From the NCBI RefSeq assembly GCF_007747215.1, contig NZ_CP036273.1, forward strand, positions 6,060,322 to 6,124,321: a stretch of DNA of 64,000 nucleotides. Reading direction: 5' to 3'. The first letter of the stretch is position 1. Every line of letters begins with the position of its first letter. Below are positions 59,581-64,000 of this stretch, in pieces. The position numbers were made by a program, and so were the translations under genes. This DNA comes from Urbifossiella limnaea. Its GTDB lineage: Bacteria; Planctomycetota; Planctomycetia; Gemmatales; Gemmataceae. A model generated the notes under the pieces. That model worked only from the letters and a program-made list of their open reading frames with translations. It did no database searches and was not told the DNA's origin.

Positions 59581-59685
59581 TTTTGACAGGATAACAGGAT
59601 GAAGCAGGATGGAAGACAAAGACAGAAATCAATTTAAAAGTTGTCTTTGTCTTCCATCCTGCTTCATCCTGTTATCCTGTCAAAA
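59581..59685. repeat. Perfect 44-bp inverted repeat with AT-rich loop (ACAGGATAACAGGATGAA family)
   Basis: Arms 59581-59624 and 59642-59685 are perfectly complementary, with a 17-base A/T-rich loop. The core ACAGGATAACAGGATGAA is shared with the repeats flanking the GxxExxY gene at 12180-12650. It lies between the DUF1552 stop and the DUF1501 start. The base composition is far from that of the surrounding genes. Confidence 0.92.
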
Positions 59686-59694
59686 ATCATGTGA

Positions 59695-60999
59695 TTAGAT
59701 TTCCGTCAGCTTCTCGGTCGAGTCGCCGAACGCCGGCAGCCGCACGCCCGCCTTCTCCAGCAGCGACAGGTACAGGCTGCACATCTTGCGGTTCGGCTTG
59801 CCGAGGTAGTCGAGGATGCGGCCGGTGCGGATCTGGCCGCCGCCCTTGCCCAGCAGCACCACCGGCAGCTGGTCGTTGTTGTGGCCGCCGGTCATCATGC
59901 TCGACGCGAACAGGATCATGCTGTTGTCCAGCAGCGTGCGGTTGCCTTCCTGCACGGCGTCGAGCTTCTGCGCGATGTACGCCAGCTGCTGCACGAAGAA
60001 CTGGTTCACCTTCAGCCAGTCGGCGTTGTCGGTGTGGCTCAGCAGGTGGTGGATCATGTAGTCCACGCCGAGGTGCGGGAACCGCAGCGACGAGTGGTCG
60101 TTGTTCAGCTTCAGCGTACACACGCGCGTGGTGTCGGTGCGGAACGCCAGCACCAGGATGTCGCACATCAGCCGCATGTGCTGGTCGATGTCCTGCGGCA
60201 CGCCGCCGGCCGGCCGCGGCACGTCCGGCTTCTCCAACGTCGGCCGCCAGCCCTGCAAGCGCCCGGCCTGCCCGGCGCCGGCGATGCGCTGCTCCACGTC
60301 GCGGACGCTCGCCAGGTACTCGTCCAGCCGGCGGCGGTCGGCGGTGCTGACGTTCCGCTGCAAGCCTCGCGCGTCCTCCAGCACGGCGTCGAGGACGCTG
60401 CGGTCGGCGCGGCCCACGTCGTCGCGGAACAGGCGGTCGAAGGCCAGCGCGGGGTACAGCTCCAGCGGCGTGGGGGCGGTGGCCGAGCTCCACGAGATGT
60501 GGGAGCTGTAGATCATCGAGTAGTTCTTGTGGATGGCCGCGATCGGCGGCTCGCACCCGAGCACGAGGCTCGGCACCTTCGTGAGCCCGCGGGTGCGCTC
60601 GGCGAGGAGTTGGTCGCAGCTGATGCCGGAGCGGACCTCCCCGCCGGGGGCCAGATGCGCGCCGGTGAGGAGGTTGCCGGTCTGGCAGCTGTGGATGCCG
60701 CCGATCAGCGCCTCCTGGTTGTACAGGCCGCGGATGAAGTTCAGCTTCTGGCGGTGCGGCACGAGCGGCTCGAGCACCTTGCCGAACTCGAGGCCGCGGC
60801 CCTCGTCCTTGGCCCACCACTCGGTGCGGTGGAAGCCGTTGCCGCAGAACAGCGCGGCGAATCGCACCGGCGGCTCGGACGACCCGCGAGCCGGGGCGCC
60901 GTCGTCGCCCCAGACGGGGGACGATTCGAGCCACGGCAGGGCCATCGACACGCCGACGCCGCGAAGGAACGTCCGCCGGGAGAGGGGTTGCACGGGCAT
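59695..60999 (-). CDS. DUF1552 family protein, Tat-exported
   Basis: 434 residues from ATG 60999. The Tat signal LSRRTFLRGVGVSMALPWLE is the typical DUF1552 opening. Conserved segments are RFAALFCGNGFH, SGISCDQLLAERT and ILFASSMMTGGHNNDQLPVVLLG. DUF1552 is related in gene context to DUF1501 and is usually found beside DUF1592/DUF1588-type genes in planctomycetes and other environmental bacteria. Its function is unknown. Here its DUF1592-type partner is one gene further upstream, with the ADP-ribosylglycohydrolase gene between them. Confidence 0.92.
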   Translation of the reverse strand: MPVQPLSRRTFLRGVGVSMALPWLESSPVWGDDGAPARGSSEPPVRFAALFCGNGFHRTEWWAKDEGRGLEFGKVLEPLVPHRQKLNFIRGLYNQEALIGGIHSCQTGNLLTGAHLAPGGEVRSGISCDQLLAERTRGLTKVPSLVLGCEPPIAAIHKNYSMIYSSHISWSSATAPTPLELYPALAFDRLFRDDVGRADRSVLDAVLEDARGLQRNVSTADRRRLDEYLASVRDVEQRIAGAGQAGRLQGWRPTLEKPDVPRPAGGVPQDIDQHMRLMCDILVLAFRTDTTRVCTLKLNNDHSSLRFPHLGVDYMIHHLLSHTDNADWLKVNQFFVQQLAYIAQKLDAVQEGNRTLLDNSMILFASSMMTGGHNNDQLPVVLLGKGGGQIRTGRILDYLGKPNRKMCSLYLSLLEKAGVRLPAFGDSTEKLTEI

Positions 61000-61037
61000 T
61001 TGGGGCGCTCCTGAAGAATCACGTGCGTGGAACCGAA

Positions 61038-62030
61038 TCAGCCGCGCGCGGCGGCGAGCCGCCGGCCGAGGTCGTGGAGGTCGGCCGAGCGCTCGAGGCC
61101 CCGCCGCCACGCTTCCGGGATGGCGCCGAGCCCGAGCCGAGCGCCCAGAAACCCGCCGGCCAGCGTGGCGACGGTGTCGGAGTCGCCGTCCGTGTTCGCC
61201 GCCATAAGCACGGCGTCGCGGAACGAGTCCGGCGCGCGGCAGCCGCAATACAGGGCCGCGAAGACCGCCTCCTCCGCGACCCACCCCTCGCCGAGGGCTA
61301 CCGCCGACCGGTCGCGGCGGACCAACACCTCGTCCGGCTCGCGGGCGAGGGCCGCGTCGAACCGGCCGGCGATCTCGTCGAAGTCCGGGCTCCGCCCGCC
61401 GCACCGGCGGCGAACCTCGTCAGCAACGGCAACCGGCGGCACGTCCCGCACGAGCAGCCACGCGGCGAGCGCCGTCGCCGCTGCCGCCTCGCGGGCGGCC
61501 GGGTGGTGGTGGGTGATGTCGGCCTGCTGCCGGGCCACCTCCGCCGCCTCGTCCGGGTCGGCGTAGTACAGGCCGACCGGGACGACCCGCATGTTCGCCC
61601 CGGCCCCCTTCGACCCCTCAACGCCCGACGCCGTGCGCGGCACCCCGTCGCGGAGCCGCTCGCAGGCGGTCGACGTCGCCTCCCCCGGGGCGCGGTTGTT
61701 GTCCGGGGAGAAGCACCACCCCACGAACCGCCGGGCCATGTCGTCGAGCAGGGCGTCCCGCGGGCCGCGGCCACCGGCGACCAGCGCCTCGGCGACGCAC
61801 ACGCTCATCTGCGTGTCGTCGGTGAACGTCCCCGGCGGGTGATCCGGCCCGAGGATGTACGGCCGGGTGAAGTGTGGGTCCTTCACCCGGACGAAGTCGG
61901 TGATCCCGTCCGGGCCGAGCTCCCGCCGTACCTGCGCGACGGTCCGGAACTCGTGCGGGTAGCCCAGCGCGTCGCCGACCGCCAGGCCGACGATCGCGCC
62001 CGCTACCCGGTCGGCCACGGATTCGCCCAC
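61038..62030 (-). CDS. ADP-ribosylglycohydrolase family protein
   Basis: 330 residues from GTG 62030. The two magnesium sites of the family are visible: FTDDTQMSVCVAEALV (TDDT) near residue 70 and NTDGDSDTVATLAGGFLGA near the C-terminus. Early AGAIVGLAVGDALGYP is also typical. It should remove ADP-ribose from modified proteins or nucleotides, acting in the cytoplasm. A GGAGG site five bases upstream supports the GTG start. The gene lies 11 bases after the DUF1592-type stop and 38 bases before the DUF1552 start, that is, inside an otherwise exported-protein cluster. Confidence 0.92.
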   Translation of the reverse strand: MGESVADRVAGAIVGLAVGDALGYPHEFRTVAQVRRELGPDGITDFVRVKDPHFTRPYILGPDHPPGTFTDDTQMSVCVAEALVAGGRGPRDALLDDMARRFVGWCFSPDNNRAPGEATSTACERLRDGVPRTASGVEGSKGAGANMRVVPVGLYYADPDEAAEVARQQADITHHHPAAREAAAATALAAWLLVRDVPPVAVADEVRRRCGGRSPDFDEIAGRFDAALAREPDEVLVRRDRSAVALGEGWVAEEAVFAALYCGCRAPDSFRDAVLMAANTDGDSDTVATLAGGFLGARLGLGAIPEAWRRGLERSADLHDLGRRLAAARG

Positions 62031-62035
62031 GGCCG

Positions 62036-62040
62036 CCTCC
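62036..62040 (-). promoter_or_regulatory. Ribosome-binding site fixing a GTG start
   Basis: GGAGG on the - strand, five bases before GTG 62030 of the ADP-ribosylglycohydrolase gene. It lies immediately after the TAA of the preceding gene and supports this non-ATG start. Confidence 0.7.
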
Positions 62041-62041
62041 G

Positions 62042-64000
62042 TTACTCCGCGTCGCGGCCGCGGACCATGCGGAACTGCGGGCTGCGCACGATCGTCTGTA
62101 CCGCCGCGGTCACGCTGCCGTTGTTGCGGTTCAGCTCGGCCACCATCTCGTCCAGCAGCGACGAGTCGGACAGCGTCACGGCCCTTCCCAGAGCATACCC
62201 CAGAAGGCGGCGACAGAATAGCCGCACCACCACGTCGCGCTTCCGCGTCAGCAGGTACGTCCGCAAGCCGTCGATGCCGTCGAACGCGGTGCCGTCGCGG
62301 AGCGTGGCGCGCGTGTCCACCGCGAGGCCGCCCAAATCCTTCTCGCGCAGCCGGCCGATGGCGTCGTACTTCTCCAGCGCGAAGCCGAACGGGTCGATGC
62401 GGACGTGGCACGTCGCGCAGCTCGCGTCCTTGGCGTGGCGCTCCACCTGCTGCCGCATCGTGAGCTTGTCGGCGCCCTCCGTCTCGGGCAGTTGGGGCAC
62501 GTTCGCCGGCGGCCGCGGCAGCTTCTCGCCGAGCAGCGTTTCGACCACCCAGTTGCCGCGGAGCACCGGGCTCGTCCGCGACGCGCCGCTCTGCCGCGCC
62601 TGCACGCTGGCGAACCCCAGGATGCCGCCGCGGCCGTACTTCTTCACGCCGTCGATGCGGCGGAACTCGGGGCCGGTCACGCCGGGGATGCCGTAGTGCT
62701 TCGCCAGCGTGTCGTTCACGAAGGTGTGGTCCGCGTCCAGGATGCTCGTGACGGGGCGGCCGGCGCGGAAGAAGTCGTCGAAGAAGCGGATCGACTCCTC
62801 GTAGATGGCGCCGCGCAGCTTGGCGTCGAACGTCGGGAACAGCGTCTCGTTCTTCTCCTTCAGCTCGTCGAAGCCGCGGACGTGAAGCCACTGCGTGCCG
62901 AACTCGATCGCCAGCGCCCGCACGCGGTCGTCTTGCAGCATCCGCTCGGCCGACGCCGCCAGGATTGCGGGGTCGCGCAAGCGGCCGAGGGCGGCGAGTT
63001 CGCGCAACTGCTCGTCAGGCTGGCTGGCCCACAGGAAGTAGCTGAGGCGCGACGCCAGCTCCCAGTCGGACACCGGGCCGGCCGCCTTCCCCGGCGGCGC
63101 CGCCTCGACGCGGAACAGGAACGCCGGCGACACCAGCACCCGCGCCAGCACGCCGCGGAACGCCTCGTCGTGCCCGGCCCCCTTCTCGCGGACGGTGCGG
63201 TAGAGCGTCAGCAGCCCCGCCTTCTCGTTCTCCGCGAGCGGCCGGCGGTAGGCGCGGCCGGCGAACGCCAGCAGCGCGTCGAGTTGCTTCGGCGCGGCCG
63301 CGGCCTCGTCCGCGAGGAAGGCGTCATTCTTGGCCTGAAACGCAGGCTTCAGGCCGACGAAGAACGTCTCCATCGCCTTCGGCTGGTCCTGCGTCACGAA
63401 CCCGATGAACTGCGGCAGGTAGTTGTTCTCCGCGACCGCCTGCCGGCTCACGAAGCGGTGCTCGGTCCACAGGTGGTCGAGCTGCTTCGCCTGCTCGTCG
63501 CTCAGGAACAAGCGCCGCAGAGGCTCGTCCTCGCGGTGGAACATGCGGAGCGACACCACCTCGTCGGTCGGCACCACGTTCGGGAACGCGACGTACAGCG
63601 GGAACACGGCGCGGAAGGCGTCGTTGCCGGCCTTCAACTTCGCGTAGCCGGCGCCGGTCGGCGACGCGAGCACGGGGCCGGTCCAGCTCGTCGGCGGGGC
63701 GGTGCCGGCCTGCACCTGGATCACGCGGTCGCCGAGCGGCCCGTTCGCCTTGGCGTCCACCACGAACTCGCGCCCCGCGAGCAGCGCCGCCGGAAGGCGG
63801 ATGGTGGTGCCGAACGACAGCAGCACGTCGCCCTTGAACGCCGCCCGCGACAGCCCGAACGGCGGCGCGGCGGGCCGCGGCGCCGTGATCCGCGCGAGAT
63901 CGACGCCTACGAACAGCGGGCCTTCGGGCACGACGAGCTTGTCGTACAGAACGCGGTCGGGGCTCTTGGCGTCGGCCGGGCGCGGGCCGGACAGCAGCGC
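62042..64000 (-). CDS. DUF1592/DUF1588/DUF1585 cytochrome-type protein (5' end outside window)
   Basis: At least 652 residues: the frame is still open at 64000, so the start lies beyond the window. Visible domains are DUF1587-like (REFVVDAKANGPLGDR), DUF1595-like (LLAFAGRAYRRPLAENEK), DUF1592 (LSYFLWASQPDEQLREL), DUF1588 (YGRGGILGFASVQARQS, then CATCHVRIDPFGFALEKYD) and DUF1585 (GRAVTLSDSSLLDEMV). The CATCH motif is a haem-attachment site near the C-terminus. Full-length members carry another CxxCH domain at the N-terminus, not visible here. It is an exported planctomycete-type protein, usually paired with DUF1552. Confidence 0.93.
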   Translation of the reverse strand, partial: ALLSGPRPADAKSPDRVLYDKLVVPEGPLFVGVDLARITAPRPAAPPFGLSRAAFKGDVLLSFGTTIRLPAALLAGREFVVDAKANGPLGDRVIQVQAGTAPPTSWTGPVLASPTGAGYAKLKAGNDAFRAVFPLYVAFPNVVPTDEVVSLRMFHREDEPLRRLFLSDEQAKQLDHLWTEHRFVSRQAVAENNYLPQFIGFVTQDQPKAMETFFVGLKPAFQAKNDAFLADEAAAAPKQLDALLAFAGRAYRRPLAENEKAGLLTLYRTVREKGAGHDEAFRGVLARVLVSPAFLFRVEAAPPGKAAGPVSDWELASRLSYFLWASQPDEQLRELAALGRLRDPAILAASAERMLQDDRVRALAIEFGTQWLHVRGFDELKEKNETLFPTFDAKLRGAIYEESIRFFDDFFRAGRPVTSILDADHTFVNDTLAKHYGIPGVTGPEFRRIDGVKKYGRGGILGFASVQARQSGASRTSPVLRGNWVVETLLGEKLPRPPANVPQLPETEGADKLTMRQQVERHAKDASCATCHVRIDPFGFALEKYDAIGRLREKDLGGLAVDTRATLRDGTAFDGIDGLRTYLLTRKRDVVVRLFCRRLLGYALGRAVTLSDSSLLDEMVAELNRNNGSVTAAVQTIVRSPQFRMVRGRDAE

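Overview
The window is very GC-rich, densely coded DNA from a planctomycete, most likely of the Gemmataceae. The evidence is the gene content: four DUF1549/DUF1553 (PSD1-type) proteins, five DUF1501 proteins, one DUF1552 and one DUF1592-type protein, a DUF1559 pseudopilin-like protein with the H-X9-DG tail, a TIGR02996 leader fused to a SMI1/KNR4 domain, a DUF4058 protein, and a gene starting MTEAEW that resembles a family I recall as abundant in Gemmata. These placements rest on motif recognition, not on a search. I saw no rRNA, tRNA or CRISPR array, and no gene-free stretch over 300 bases.

Layout. 1-8.9 kb is mostly + strand: the end of a secreted metalloprotease-like protein with FG-GAP repeats, a DoxX-like membrane protein overlapping a family 2 glycosyltransferase, a DUF6580 membrane protein (- strand), a TIGR03960-like B12/radical SAM protein, a TIGR02996-SMI1 protein, a DUF4058 protein and a TerB/small protein/transglutaminase cluster. 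9.2-14.1 kb holds a PSD1/DUF1501 pair, with a GxxExxY gene between them enclosed by 35-bp inverted repeats. 14.2-25.0 kb is a - strand run: a two-unit alpha/beta hydrolase, a zinc-ribbon membrane protein, a 1344-residue DUF4175-like protein, a low-complexity secreted protein, a GT87-type glycosyltransferase and a cyclase-fold protein with a CxxCH motif. The last four are tightly packed, with two GTGA stop/start overlaps.

25.2-35.9 kb carries more DUF1501/PSD1 genes, a thioredoxin-like protein and a pre-peptidase-domain protein. 35.9-41.1 kb has Uma2, aroC, two small heat-shock proteins and a transmembrane Ser/Thr kinase. 41.2-48.2 kb has ThuA, an M28 peptidase, DUF1501, two hypothetical genes, an amidohydrolase and a Gfo/Idh/MocA oxidoreductase. 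48.2-55.4 kb has a LOG protein, PSD1, a lipoprotein/DUF1559 pair, a GNAT acetyltransferase and a PQQ-type beta-propeller. 55.6-58.1 kb is pstB-phoU-phoB. 58.2-64.0 kb is DUF1592, ADP-ribosylglycohydrolase, DUF1552 and DUF1501, with the first gene cut by the window edge.

The most striking non-coding feature is the number of intergenic inverted repeats. They fall into at least three sequence families: an ACAGGATAACAGGATGAA family, a GGGGTGAA/GGATGAA short-period family, and a GCCGCTTGCGGC family, plus unique long GC-rich palindromes. They sit just after stop codons, between convergent genes, or between members of the same operon. The GxxExxY gene enclosed by one of these families, with a gene-less 44-bp perfect inverted repeat of the same family about 47 kb away, is the best candidate for an undescribed mobile or selfish element.
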